A stretch of 62,248 bases of DNA from Peribacillus asahii (GCF_003570725.1 NZ_QWVS01000007.1:1-62248), one strand, 5' to 3'; positions 1-8,339 are shown, counted from the stretch's first letter. Made by a program: numbers and translations. Notes: generated by a model from the letters alone, not told the origin.

Positions 1-798
1 AAAAAGAATCCTGTCCAGTCTTACGTTACGAAGCATACGAAGGGAAATATCGCTGTTATAGATGACCATATCAAGTTGCCAAAGCTAGGTCTTGTTCGTT
101 TTGCTAAAAGTCGTGAAGTACACGGTCGTATTTTGAGTGCGACGATTAGACGGAATCCATCGGGGAAATATTTTGTTTCTCTAACGACCGAAGTAAAAGG
201 ACCAGAATTACCAAAAACAAATTCGGCTGTTGGCATCGATGTCGGCCTAAAAGATTTTGCGATTCTGTCAGATGGAACCATCTATTCAAACCCAAAGTTT
301 TTCCGTTCACTGGAGGAAAAATTGGTGAAAGCACAACGGATCTTATCGAGAAGACAAGAAAGAGCGCTTCAACAAAAGAAACCACTAAATGAAGCAAAAA
401 ATTATCAAAAACAACGAAAAAAAGTGGCGAGTATTCACGAAAAAATCGTGAACGCACGAACAGACTACCTTCAAAAAATGTCTACCGAAATCATCAAAAA
501 CCACGATGTGATCGGAATAGAAGATTTAAAGGTAGCGAATATGAGGAAGAATCACCATCTGGCGAAAGCAATCAGTGAAGCATCTTGGTCACAGTTCCGT
601 ACCATGCTGGAATATAAAGCGGAATGGTATGGGAAAACCGATCCTACCCGTACCTCACAGTGTTGTCATGCTTGCGGCCATACAGAAAAAGCCAATCGTC
701 CATCGCAAGCTGAATTTGTGTGTCAAAAATGCGGTCACACAGACAACGCGGATGTGAACGCATCTAAAAATATAAAAGAATTAGCGTTAACTGTCTAA
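1..798 (+). CDS. tnpB: IS200/IS605-family TnpB, 5' end cut by the window edge
   Basis: RNA-guided endonuclease of an IS200/IS605-type element. The frame is open from the first base, so the true start lies outside the window; the TTG at 76 is not a start. Visible parts are the RuvC-I block AVGIDVGLKDFA, the RuvC-II block IGIEDLKV with its Glu, and a C-terminal four-Cys zinc ribbon (CHACG and CQKCG) followed by DNADVNASKNI with the RuvC-III Asp. All three catalytic acids are therefore present. No tnpA transposase is in view. The sequence after the stop has a hairpin ending in GGGGGTAGTTCAA, as expected for the element right end. Family assignment is firm; activity is not known. Confidence 0.93.
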   Translation, partial: KKNPVQSYVTKHTKGNIAVIDDHIKLPKLGLVRFAKSREVHGRILSATIRRNPSGKYFVSLTTEVKGPELPKTNSAVGIDVGLKDFAILSDGTIYSNPKFFRSLEEKLVKAQRILSRRQERALQQKKPLNEAKNYQKQRKKVASIHEKIVNARTDYLQKMSTEIIKNHDVIGIEDLKVANMRKNHHLAKAISEASWSQFRTMLEYKAEWYGKTDPTRTSQCCHACGHTEKANRPSQAEFVCQKCGHTDNADVNASKNIKELALTV

Positions 799-957
799 CT
801 AGATTCTTTTTTTGCAGGAGACTTGCTAGGTTAGTCGTTTGGACTGCTAACTGTCGGTGCGACAGGGATCGCCTACTCCATTAAGGTTCGATAGAATCTT
901 GTACGTAGGAATCCCCCTCCTCAACGAAACGTAGTGGAGTAGGTGGGGGTAGTTCAA
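790..957 (+). ncRNA. Putative omega-RNA (reRNA) scaffold and right end of the TnpB element
   Basis: TnpB elements make their guide RNA from the 3' end of tnpB through the right end of the element. This stretch follows the tnpB stop and ends in a hairpin in which CCCCCTCCTC (913-922) pairs with a GTGGAGTAGGTGGGGG arm, followed by AGTTCAA. That layout matches IS605/IS1341 right ends. The guide would begin in the host DNA just after about 957. The boundary is an estimate. Confidence 0.6.
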
Positions 958-981
958 AGAGGGTTAATGGAGGAAAACAGA

Positions 982-1518
982 ATGAATAACATTAGAAACC
1001 AAGTCGTGTTTTGGTCGTCTTTTGTATATGATAATTGGAAATTTTATTTAGCCGCAACATTTAATGGATTGTGTTATGTAGGTTCTCCTAATAAATCTTT
1101 TGAAGAGGTAAAAGAGTGGGCAAAGAGACGATTTTCTAACTTGGAATTGATAGAGGATGATGGAGCGCTACAACCATATATAGAAGAATTAGTAGAATAT
1201 TTCGAAGGGAAGCGAGCATCATTTACGTTTCCAATGGATATTCAGGGAACATCTTTTCAACAAGAGATATGGAATGCTTTAAACGAGATACCATACGGAG
1301 AAACATTTACTTATTCACAAATAGCAGAAATGATTCGAAAGCCGTCTGCTGTACGTGCAGTTGGGACTGCTATTGGAGCTAATCCCATTCTTATCTCTGT
1401 TCCATGCCATCGAGTAATAGGCAAAAATGGAAAACTGACAGGTTATCGGGGTGGTTTGGAGATGAAGAAGTATTTATTAAATCTCGAGAAGGAAAGGGAA
1501 GGTATCACAAATATCTAG
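982..1518 (+). CDS. ogt: Methylated-DNA--protein-cysteine methyltransferase
   Basis: Repairs O6-alkylguanine by moving the alkyl group irreversibly to its own Cys. The C-terminal domain has the active-site motif PCHRVIGKNGKLTGYRGG, preceded by the helix-turn-helix region PYGETFTYSQIAEMI that holds the flipped base. Length (178 aa) fits Ogt/AdaB proteins. The start chosen is ATG 982, which has GGAGG eight bases upstream. Longer in-frame starts (GTG 943, ATG 967) are rejected because 943 lies inside the end of the upstream IS element. That IS sits only about 25 bases before the gene, so it may have displaced the native promoter. Confidence 0.93.
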   Translation: MNNIRNQVVFWSSFVYDNWKFYLAATFNGLCYVGSPNKSFEEVKEWAKRRFSNLELIEDDGALQPYIEELVEYFEGKRASFTFPMDIQGTSFQQEIWNALNEIPYGETFTYSQIAEMIRKPSAVRAVGTAIGANPILISVPCHRVIGKNGKLTGYRGGLEMKKYLLNLEKEREGITNI

Positions 1519-1599
1519 CTTAAATATTTGAGACTTTTTCAGTTGTTAATGATAGATAAAAGTACCTGAAAAAATTTGGGCCAAACATGGGGGGATTCC

Positions 1600-2148
1600 A
1601 TGGAGTTTAAGACAGTGGATCATTGGGATGAAGAAATATGGAAGAAGTGGAGGAGCATCTATCATGAAGCTTTTGGTGAAAAAGGGGCAAAGTCTGAGAA
1701 GATTATCCGAAATATGTTTCGAAAACAAACATGCTTCTTCCATATAGTTCAAGATGAATCCGAGGTATATGCGATAGCGTTATCGGGAAAGTTGCGGGGA
1801 ACCAAGATCCTTCTCATAGATTATCTCGCGGTTCGAGAGAAACATCGAAACCGAGGTGTAGGCAGGATGATAATTAATTATATAATGAGTTGGTCAATAA
1901 ATCGTGAATTTGATAGTATTGTGATCGAAGTCGAAGCAGAACAGACGTCTGAAAATCTTGCACGTATCCGATTTTGGGAAAAGTGTAACTTTATGTTACT
2001 TCCGTATATTCATCACTATAGAGTAGTTCCGGAGCCATATCAAGCAATGGTTTTAAAACTAGTTCCTGAAGCGGAATTGCCCGAGAAAGGGGAAGAGGTT
2101 TTTCGCTTAATTGAACGATTTCATAAGAAGTCTTTTCAAGGAGCTTAA
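1600..2148 (+). CDS. GNAT-family N-acetyltransferase
   Basis: Probable acetyl-CoA-dependent acetyltransferase of unknown substrate. The core YLAVREKHRNRGVGRMIINY contains the acetyl-CoA pyrophosphate loop (RNRGVG), followed by VIEVEA and the C-terminal strand region RFWEKCNFMLLPY. ATG 1600 is preferred to TTG 1576 because a G-rich ribosome binding site lies just before it; this gives 182 aa. It stands alone, about 80 bases after ogt on the same strand. The GNAT fold is clear but nothing in the context points to a substrate. Confidence 0.85.
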   Translation: MEFKTVDHWDEEIWKKWRSIYHEAFGEKGAKSEKIIRNMFRKQTCFFHIVQDESEVYAIALSGKLRGTKILLIDYLAVREKHRNRGVGRMIINYIMSWSINREFDSIVIEVEAEQTSENLARIRFWEKCNFMLLPYIHHYRVVPEPYQAMVLKLVPEAELPEKGEEVFRLIERFHKKSFQGA

Positions 2149-2237
2149 GTTTTTACATGATTTATAATCATTATTATGTTGTTCTTTTACCTTTCTTAAC
2201 AGATTCATAACTCTGTAGTGTTATTTAAAAAGATTAA

Positions 2238-2396
2238 TCATTTAAAACAAATTCCCGTAAAAAATACCGTATTAAGATTATAAGACATCTTAGAACAATT
2301 AAAGATGGAATTAGTTATAATTTTACATATATTGAATTTGCTGAAGGATACTATTTTCAAGCCTATGGTGCAGATTGTGTATACTTGTTTTTTTAA
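2238..2396 (+). pseudogene. Decayed coding remnant, family unknown
   Basis: An open stretch without a start codon in the normal place, ending at TAA 2394. It reads ...RTIKDGISYNFTYIEFAEGYY... with protein-like composition and no plausible start or ribosome binding site. I read it as the C-terminal leftover of a lost gene. It lies in a stretch (2149-3200) where every reading frame is broken. Confidence 0.3.
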
Positions 2397-2484
2397 TAAA
2401 GAATTAAGAAAAGCAGTAATTTGTTTTGAGTATACATGAGGTACAAGGAGCAGGAAATGGCTGTCGGTAAGTATTTGCTAGTTA

Positions 2485-2628
2485 AGTTTTGTATCAGATT
2501 ATGAAAAATTCCCAAATGAATTCAGATAACTTAAACAAGGGCAAAAAATATCTTTTAATTTGGTTGAAAATGCAAATTTTAGTGACCTAAAGTAGGTCGC
2601 AGAAAATGTAATCATTGCTTCTGACTAA
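2485..2628 (+). pseudogene. Small protein remnant with two in-frame stops
   Basis: One frame reads SFVSDYEKFPNEFR-stop-LKQGQKISFNLVENANFSDLK-stop-VAENVIIASD-stop. The sequence remains coherent across both stops, so this looks like a recently killed small gene rather than chance. The middle segment vaguely resembles a cold-shock/S1-like beta strand pattern, but that is a guess. An ATG with an AGGAG-like site at about 2458 could have been the original start with one frameshift. Confidence 0.35.
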
Positions 2629-2660
2629 AAAACTTTTTTAATTAACCGAGGCTAGAGTTA

Positions 2661-2698
2661 AAGAAGGAAAAGGCTGCTACGGCAGCCTTTTCCTTCTT
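2661..2698. terminator. Bidirectional intrinsic terminator
   Basis: A perfect 17-bp stem (2661-2677 with 2682-2698) and a four-base loop, with A-rich left and T-rich right ends. It can end transcription from either side and lies at the 3' end of the minus-strand YczE remnant. Confidence 0.8.
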
Positions 2699-2714
2699 TA
2701 ACAAACTGGAACAG

Positions 2715-3163
2715 ATTAACATAATAAGAGTTATACTTTAAAGAAAACCTAACGATACTACTTAATTGTCTTTCAATTATCGGCATAAAGTAATTAAGAA
2801 TAGTTCCTCCAAAACATACTGTTAGTACAGTCCCTACGCCAATTGGTCTATTAAAGATAGTGACCAATATAAGGAATAGAAGATAAATGAGTGTTCTTGA
2901 AAATAGGATGATTGTTTTAGTCGTTGTTCGTATGATTAACATTAACTGGTCCATAGGAATGGGGCGAAATTTATGTGTAAATAGATTGCAGTTCCGAAAC
3001 CTATCAAGACTGATCCTCCCCCGAAACAAACCAATTTACTGAAGCATATCTCCAGAGTGATGAAAAGCCCTAAGAAAAATAACCATAAATCAATTCCTAC
3101 ACCCATTAAAACAGCTGGTACCAAACCAAGGCCTGATACGATATGAGAGATTACTAAATACAA
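2715..3163 (-). pseudogene. YczE/YyaS/YitT-type membrane protein, frameshifted and N-terminally truncated
   Basis: Two overlapping minus-strand frames together give the second half of a YczE-like integral membrane protein. The upstream frame reads SGLGLVPAVLMGVGIDLW and VLIGFGTAIYLHINFAP. The downstream frame resumes with IPMDQLMLIIRTTTK and FNRPIGVGTVLTVCFGG. In the family these join as a continuous GxGTAIYLxxxxGxxPxDxLM...GxGTVL pattern, so a frameshift near 2955-2985 breaks the gene. The N-terminal half is missing and an in-frame stop sits just before the first visible Met. Function in life was probably transport or membrane-associated, unknown in detail. Confidence 0.65.
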
Positions 3164-3182
3164 TACATAACTTATTTAAAGT

Positions 3183-3251
3183 AGCATCATAATTCATAAA
3201 TGAAAAGGATATTGAGATTCCATGTTTCTAACAAGTCATATTTGCACTAGA
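3183..3251. repeat. 69-bp dispersed repeat, copy 1
   Basis: Aligns without gaps to 18248-18316 with 58 of 69 bases identical by eye. Shared core GGAYATTGAGATTC and TAACAAGTYATATTTGCAC. Neither copy is inside a convincing gene. Probably a remnant of a mobile element end. Confidence 0.6.
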
Positions 3252-3366
3252 TTCATACATTAACGAAACTTTAACAATTTCTCAATTTTGTGTAAATTTT
3301 TAAATGATAATATGAAAGTGTTGTTTGTAATACTATATTTTCACATAACAATTAAGGGTTAAGCGA

Positions 3367-4536
3367 ATGAAGAAAGGAGAAAAAGCAATTAAGCAGACCA
3401 TACAAGACCAAATTCCACTAGCGGGAAATGAACTGTACTTTAACACAGCGGGTACGAGTCCTTTACTTAGATGTGTAGTTGAATCTATTTCTTCAGACAT
3501 ACAAAAAGAATTATTTACCGGACGAGCTAATAAAGGACAACGTTCATTATTTCAAAAAAATTTATCCATATTAAGAAGTAAAGTGGCTTCCATTATAGGG
3601 GCAAATACTAATGAAATTGGTGTTACTAGCAATACTACAGAAGCTATTAACACAATAGTATGGGGAATGAATTTAACAGAAGATGATGAAATCCTAACTA
3701 CAAATGCTGAACACTTAGGGGCATTAGCAAGTCTATCTACAGTTCACAAGCTAAGAAATGTGAACATTAAATTTTACGAATATTCTAAGGAAACAAATAT
3801 GATTTTTGATGTGAATTCTTTTTTCGAAAAGGTTACACAAAGAACAAAGTTGATTGTGTTATCCCATGTTTGTTGGGAATCAGGATATATTAATCCAGTT
3901 AAAGAGATTTGTAATTATGCCAAAAAATTAAGAATTCCTGTTTTGATTGATGGTGCGCAAGCATTAGGAACTATGTATATCAATATGAAGGAAATTAATG
4001 CGGATTTTTATGTATTTCCAGCACACAAATGGTTATTAGGACCCGAGGGAATAGGTTTTATGTACATATCTAGCCAATCTATTTCAAGATTAAATCAAAT
4101 TTTTGCCGGAAATTCTTCCTTCCTATCTCATGATGGAAAAGTTGATTTTATACCAGAAGTTGGATCAAAAAGGTTTGAGATAGGAACTAGATTTCGCCCT
4201 ATTATTAGTGGGATGAACACAGGTTTAGATTTTCTAATAAACGATATCGGCCTATCGAATATATGCGATATGATTAAAGGAAATATGGAGATATTCCAAA
4301 GCTATATTAATAAAAAAACAAGCTTAAGTGTAATTACAAACAACGTAAATAGTATAAGTAGTATACGATTACCTCAAGAGATAAATGCAAAAGCTTTTAG
4401 GAAAGAGTTAGAAAAATTAAATGTATATACCAAGGATATACAAAGGTTTAATAGTATACGTGTTTCCATAGGTTTTTTTAATGACGAAGAACAAATTAGT
4501 GAATTAATTAATAAGATAAATAGACTAATTAATTAG
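3367..4536 (+). CDS. Class V aminotransferase-fold PLP enzyme (sulfur mobilisation or C-S lyase candidate)
   Basis: Fold-type I PLP enzyme of the cysteine desulfurase/isopenicillin N epimerase group, 389 aa. The cofactor Asp is in LIDGAQALG (D195) and the Schiff-base Lys in PAHKWLLGPEG (K221). SNTTEAIN (88-95) forms the phosphate-binding region. There is no Cys in the C-terminal loop where IscS and SufS carry their catalytic Cys, so a plain desulfurase mechanism is doubtful; EgtE-like C-S lyases also lack it. It is the first gene of a tight operon, 12 bases before a PP-loop ATPase, a pairing that matches YcfC and YcfA of the Erwinia 6-thioguanine pathway. Family is firm; the role is inferred from context. 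Confidence 0.85.
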   Translation: MKKGEKAIKQTIQDQIPLAGNELYFNTAGTSPLLRCVVESISSDIQKELFTGRANKGQRSLFQKNLSILRSKVASIIGANTNEIGVTSNTTEAINTIVWGMNLTEDDEILTTNAEHLGALASLSTVHKLRNVNIKFYEYSKETNMIFDVNSFFEKVTQRTKLIVLSHVCWESGYINPVKEICNYAKKLRIPVLIDGAQALGTMYINMKEINADFYVFPAHKWLLGPEGIGFMYISSQSISRLNQIFAGNSSFLSHDGKVDFIPEVGSKRFEIGTRFRPIISGMNTGLDFLINDIGLSNICDMIKGNMEIFQSYINKKTSLSVITNNVNSISSIRLPQEINAKAFRKELEKLNVYTKDIQRFNSIRVSIGFFNDEEQISELINKINRLIN

Positions 4537-4548
4537 GAGGGTTTTTAA

Positions 4549-5247
4549 ATGAACAAAAAGAAAGTAGCTGTATTATTTACGGGTGGACGCGATTCTTCGT
4601 TAGTAGCTAGTTTAGAAGCATTACAAGGAAATGAAGTACATTTGTTAACTTGTAATAGTGGTATAGGTATAGGCAGTGAATTATCACAAATTCGTGTTGA
4701 TCAATTAAAGGCGCGTTTTCCAGAACAAATCGCATGCAGAGAGATTTTACCAACTTATGGGCTGTTTAGAAGTGTAGCTATTGAAAACTTAGAAGCTGAT
4801 TTTAGACGTTGGGGAATTAATCTAGTTCTATTGGGGGATAAATTAGCTATACATGCAGCTGCTACAGTTTATTGTTTGCAAAATGGTATTTCGCGAATGG
4901 TAGATGGTTGTGTTGGATACCAGGAAGATTTAGCCGAACAAAAAGAAGTGGCTATTGAACTTTTAAAAGATTTTGAAAGACAATATGGAATTGAATATGA
5001 GTCTCCAATCTATAACTATGGTAGTAAAGATGATGTAAAGTATGCTTTATTAACTTTAGGATTATCTTCAAAGTCGCTAGAAGGGGTTTCAATTTTTGGT
5101 GATGCATTTAGTGAACCAAGCGAGCAACAAGTTCAAGAATACATAATAGATAAATTACCTATTTGTCATAGGCACGTAGATTTAATGACTAATACTGCAA
5201 AAATCATAGAAAAAACTCGTTATACAACTACAAGTCTCACTGTTTAA
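4549..5247 (+). CDS. PP-loop (N-type ATP pyrophosphatase) protein, YcfA/QueC-like sulfur transferase candidate
   Basis: ATP-dependent enzyme that would adenylate a carbonyl oxygen for replacement, 232 aa. The PP-loop is VLFTGGRDSSLVAS (residues 8-21), a variant of SGGxDS. There is no THUMP or other RNA-binding domain, so a small-molecule substrate is more likely than tRNA. Cys35, 63, 109, 121 and 206 are available; C109 or C121 (DGCVGY) could carry a persulfide. Following a PLP enzyme by 12 bases, it fits the bipartite YcfC/YcfA system that turns guanine nucleotides into 6-thioguanine. QueC-like 7-deazaguanine chemistry is an alternative, but the QueC zinc-binding Cys cluster is not seen and no queDE genes are near. 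Confidence 0.8.
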   Translation: MNKKKVAVLFTGGRDSSLVASLEALQGNEVHLLTCNSGIGIGSELSQIRVDQLKARFPEQIACREILPTYGLFRSVAIENLEADFRRWGINLVLLGDKLAIHAAATVYCLQNGISRMVDGCVGYQEDLAEQKEVAIELLKDFERQYGIEYESPIYNYGSKDDVKYALLTLGLSSKSLEGVSIFGDAFSEPSEQQVQEYIIDKLPICHRHVDLMTNTAKIIEKTRYTTTSLTV

Positions 5248-5264
5248 GGAGGAAATTTAATTTA

Positions 5265-5654
5265 ATGATTAAAAAAATAGGGGCGGCTATTGTTAAAAAT
5301 AATAGACTTTTAGTCGTTAGTAAAAAGAAATATCCCAATCAATTTATGTTACCTGGTGGGAAACCAGAAAAAGGTGAGTCAGAGCTAGAAACTTTATCAC
5401 GAGAGTTACAAGAAGAATTAAAATTGAACATTGAATCAGCTGAGTTATTAGGAATACATGAAACAATTTCTATGTTTGAAACTGAACCTTTGATAATTAC
5501 CGTTTATTTAACAAAGGTGTCAGGAGTACCTAATCCAGATTCAGAGATTTATTCTTATAAATGGATAGATATAGATTCTAAAGAGACTGAATTACTTGGT
5601 TCGGGTATTACAGAATTTACTTTACCTTTATTACGTATTACGCTTTGCAAATGA
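5265..5654 (+). CDS. Nudix hydrolase
   Basis: Cleaves nucleoside diphosphates linked to another moiety (X), 129 aa. The Nudix box is complete: G32-x5-E38-x7-R46-E47-x2-E50-E51. A ribosome binding site AAGGAGG lies before ATG 5265, 17 bases after the PP-loop gene. Its stop overlaps the next start (ATGA), so it is translationally coupled to the transporter. In a thiopurine-type operon it could hydrolyse thio-nucleoside triphosphates, either to make product or to protect the cell. The substrate cannot be read from the sequence. Confidence 0.9.
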   Translation: MIKKIGAAIVKNNRLLVVSKKKYPNQFMLPGGKPEKGESELETLSRELQEELKLNIESAELLGIHETISMFETEPLIITVYLTKVSGVPNPDSEIYSYKWIDIDSKETELLGSGITEFTLPLLRITLCK

Positions 5655-6565
5655 ATAAAATTAATAACTTAGGAGCTACAGCAGCGTTATTATCAGGAAT
5701 TATTTATGGGGTAAATTCTATTATTGTAAAAATAGCTCATAATGAAGGTGTTACTACCTTTGATTTATTACTTTATCAATTTTTCTTTGCTTTTTTATGG
5801 TTTGGCGGAAGATACTTAGTTATTCAGAAAAAACTTGATAATTCTCGTGTACATCGTAAGTTAATTATTAAAAATCCTTATAATTGGATAGCAGCAGTTA
5901 CAACAGTATTAACTGGTCTACTTTATTATTCTTCAATTCAGTTAACAGATCCAAGTATAGCCTCATTGGGACTATTCCAGTATCCTTGGATGTTATTCTT
6001 AATGGGGATTATTATCAATAAGGAGACAATTATTTTTAAAAATGTCTTTTCAGTTATTTTAATTTGGACTGGAACTATATTGTTAATTGGTAGTACAATT
6101 CAAAGTATGACAATAGCAGGATTAATATATGGAGTAGCTGCAGGAGCATCTTTTGCTATGTATTTATTTAGCCTTCAAAAAATAACTGAGCATCCTGTAA
6201 CTAAAGTTTTTATTATTACTTTAGCTGCAATATTAGTAGCTGTATTCGTTATGTTCAAAATGAATCAATTAACTATCTTTACTAAAGATGCTTTTAGTTA
6301 TGGCTTGATAACTGCTATTCTCGGGCAAATATTAACGTTTGAATTAACAGCATATGCTGCAAAAAGAGTATCATCTGTTGTTATGGGAACACTAACTACT
6401 ACAGAACTCCCAGTAGCTATGATTCTTACATGGGTTATTTGGGGACCCATTCCAACCATAATTAAAATAGTAGGATTGTTATTGATGTTGTTTTCTATAC
6501 TATGGCTTCAATATGAACAATCTAAAGGAGAAGCAACAAGAAATTATCGAAACCAAGAGTCGTAA
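5651..6565 (+). CDS. EamA/DMT-family transporter, probable exporter
   Basis: Integral membrane protein of about 304 aa with ten predicted hydrophobic segments in two EamA repeats. The start is ATG 5651, which overlaps the Nudix stop at 5652-5654. Position inside the PLP/PP-loop/Nudix/HAD operon suggests that it moves the pathway product out of the cell. DMT proteins also carry amino acids and nucleobase-like compounds, so direction and substrate are inferred only from context. Confidence 0.85.
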   Translation: MNKINNLGATAALLSGIIYGVNSIIVKIAHNEGVTTFDLLLYQFFFAFLWFGGRYLVIQKKLDNSRVHRKLIIKNPYNWIAAVTTVLTGLLYYSSIQLTDPSIASLGLFQYPWMLFLMGIIINKETIIFKNVFSVILIWTGTILLIGSTIQSMTIAGLIYGVAAGASFAMYLFSLQKITEHPVTKVFIITLAAILVAVFVMFKMNQLTIFTKDAFSYGLITAILGQILTFELTAYAAKRVSSVVMGTLTTTELPVAMILTWVIWGPIPTIIKIVGLLLMLFSILWLQYEQSKGEATRNYRNQES

Positions 6566-6597
6566 ACTCTCTTTAGCCTTATGGAAGGGTGAATTTT

Positions 6598-7329
6598 TTG
6601 AGAAAGTTACTATTATTTGATCTTGATAACACGTTATTACCATTCAATTCGTATTGGGAAAAAGCTAACGTTGAAGCCTTTAATTCATCTACTTTAACAA
6701 AAAAATTAAACTATGAATCTTTTATAAATTTGTATCGAAAATATGATAAAGAATTATGGGAGCTTCATACTAAGCAACTAATCTCGCTAGATCAACTGCG
6801 TCAACAAAGGTTTATCAAAACTATGAACGATTTTGGAATTAAAGTTAGTGTAGATGCATCGCAAAGATATTTTGATGAATTTTTTAATGTGTTAATAAAT
6901 AGCATTGTTCCTGATTCAAAAGTTAATAGTATGCTTCTTTTTTTAAAAGAACACTACGAGTTAGGTATATTGACTAACGGTAAGATTACCGAACAAAACC
7001 AAAAGATTAAAAAAATGGGGCTTAATGATGTTATAAGGTCTGAACATATTTTTATATCGGAGGAAATTGGATATGAAAAGCCGGATCCTCAGTCGTTTTA
7101 TTATACTTTAAACAAATTAAACATAAGTAGCTCTGATTCGATATATGTGGGTGATTCATGGGTTAATGATATTATAGGTTCTACTAATGCTGGATTAAGT
7201 GCTGTTTGGGTAAACGAGGATCATGTATTTCCGGAAAATTTCTCTAATAGTTCAAAGGTAATTAAAGTAGCATCCATTTTAGATTTAAAAGAGTCTCTTA
7301 AGGTTATCGATAATGTATTAGATATTTAA
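6598..7329 (+). CDS. HAD-superfamily hydrolase, YjjG-like nucleotidase candidate
   Basis: Phosphatase of the haloacid dehalogenase superfamily, about 243 aa. Motif I is LLFDLDNTLLP (nucleophile and acid/base Asp), motif II is LTNGKI, motif III is the Lys of GYEKPDPQSF, and motif IV is YVGDSWVNDI. An alpha-helical C1 cap lies between motifs I and II. TTG 6598 is preferred to GTG 6589 because GGAAGG at 6583-6588 is nine bases before it and touches 6589. The nearest relatives by motif are YjjG-type house-cleaning nucleotidases. As last gene of the operon it could remove phosphate from a thionucleotide. Confidence 0.82.
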   Translation: MRKLLLFDLDNTLLPFNSYWEKANVEAFNSSTLTKKLNYESFINLYRKYDKELWELHTKQLISLDQLRQQRFIKTMNDFGIKVSVDASQRYFDEFFNVLINSIVPDSKVNSMLLFLKEHYELGILTNGKITEQNQKIKKMGLNDVIRSEHIFISEEIGYEKPDPQSFYYTLNKLNISSSDSIYVGDSWVNDIIGSTNAGLSAVWVNEDHVFPENFSNSSKVIKVASILDLKESLKVIDNVLDI

Positions 7330-7364
7330 TTAAGTGATATTTGGAAATTTCATCTGAGAATGGA

Positions 7365-7407
7365 AAGACCCCAATCGTTGGATGTTTCTTAACGATTGGG
7401 GTCTTTT
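7365..7407. terminator. Bidirectional terminator between convergent genes
   Basis: A perfect 15-bp stem (7365-7379 with 7391-7405) with an 11-base loop and T tract. It closes both the HAD-containing operon on the plus strand and the DMT gene on the minus strand. Confidence 0.85.
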
Positions 7408-7421
7408 GGTTATAAGGGGGG

Positions 7422-8339
7422 CTAATTTTTTGAAGAAGATTTTTTATTCAATGCTAATACTAAAATCATTCCAATAATACAAGCTGTACCAATCCATTGG
7501 AAAAATCCAAAAGGTTCTTTTAACCAAATGACCGTTGTTACAACAGCGGCTAGTGGCTCTAAACTACCTAGAAGGCTTGTTTCTTTAGGTGAAAGACTTT
7601 GTAAACTTTCAATATAAAACCAAAAAGCAATCATTGTACCAAATAGGATAACAAATACTAAATATAAATAGCTTTCTAGTGTTAAGCCTGTACAGTCCAT
7701 TTGCCAAGGCGGATGGATAAAGCTTAAGGCAAAACCACCGATAATCATCGCCCAGCCGACAACGACAAGGGAATCATATTGCGCAAGGAGAGGAATGGCA
7801 TATAAAGTATAAAAGGCTAATGCTAGTCCGGATAAAACACCCCAAATGATTGCCAGTGTCGGCACAGACAGCCCGGAGATTGAGCCGTTTGTTAATAAGA
7901 AAAAGCAGCCAACTAAAGCAAGCGAAACTGTTAATAAGTCTTGTCGTGTTAGAACGGTTTGTTTACGTAAAATTAAATAAACAATAATCATAACAGGTGC
8001 TAAATATTGTAATAACGTTGCAACAGCCGCATTACCATAACTGATAGAGGCCATATACGTGTATTGAACCGCAAGCATGCCGAGTAACCCAAAGATAATC
8101 AGTTGAATAGCTGTCCTTCGATTTTTCCAGACCCCAAGTATTTGAGAACGTTCCTTTAGAAAAAATTGAACGGTTAACAGTAGAAAACCAGCTATAAGCA
8201 ATCGTGTCGTTACGAGCCAATCTACATCGATGGCGTATTGTTGAAAGAGTTTTTGGGCCACTGTGCCGCCAACACCCCAAAGTATCGCTCCTGTTATAAC
8301 GAAAAATAGTCCTGTTCTTCTATTAGTAGGTTTATTCAT
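7422..8339 (-). CDS. EamA/DMT-family transporter
   Basis: Drug/metabolite transporter of 305 aa with ten hydrophobic helices in two EamA repeats; residues near the N-terminus ([13 protein letters not shown]) and the second repeat ([15 protein letters not shown]) are typical. It is divergent from an AraC-family regulator with about 100 bases between the two starts, an arrangement usual for a transporter controlled by its neighbour. It is not closely similar to the EamA gene at 5651. Substrate unknown. Confidence 0.87.
   Translation of the reverse strand: MNKPTNRRTGLFFVITGAILWGVGGTVAQKLFQQYAIDVDWLVTTRLLIAGFLLLTVQFFLKERSQILGVWKNRRTAIQLIIFGLLGMLAVQYTYMASISYGNAAVATLLQYLAPVMIIVYLILRKQTVLTRQDLLTVSLALVGCFFLLTNGSISGLSVPTLAIIWGVLSGLALAFYTLYAIPLLAQYDSLVVVGWAMIIGGFALSFIHPPWQMDCTGLTLESYLYLVFVILFGTMIAFWFYIESLQSLSPKETSLLGSLEPLAAVVTTVIWLKEPFGFFQWIGTACIIGMILVLALNKKSSSKN

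Noticed and set aside
943..981. Longer ogt start at GTG 943 or ATG 967
   Set aside because: GTG 943 lies inside the IS right end and ATG 967 has no ribosome binding site; GGAGG at 969-973 serves ATG 982.
4549..5247. QueC (7-cyano-7-deazaguanine synthase)
   Set aside because: The C-terminal CxxC-type zinc cluster of QueC is not seen and queD, queE or queF are not near; the PLP partner fits a sulfur transfer system better.
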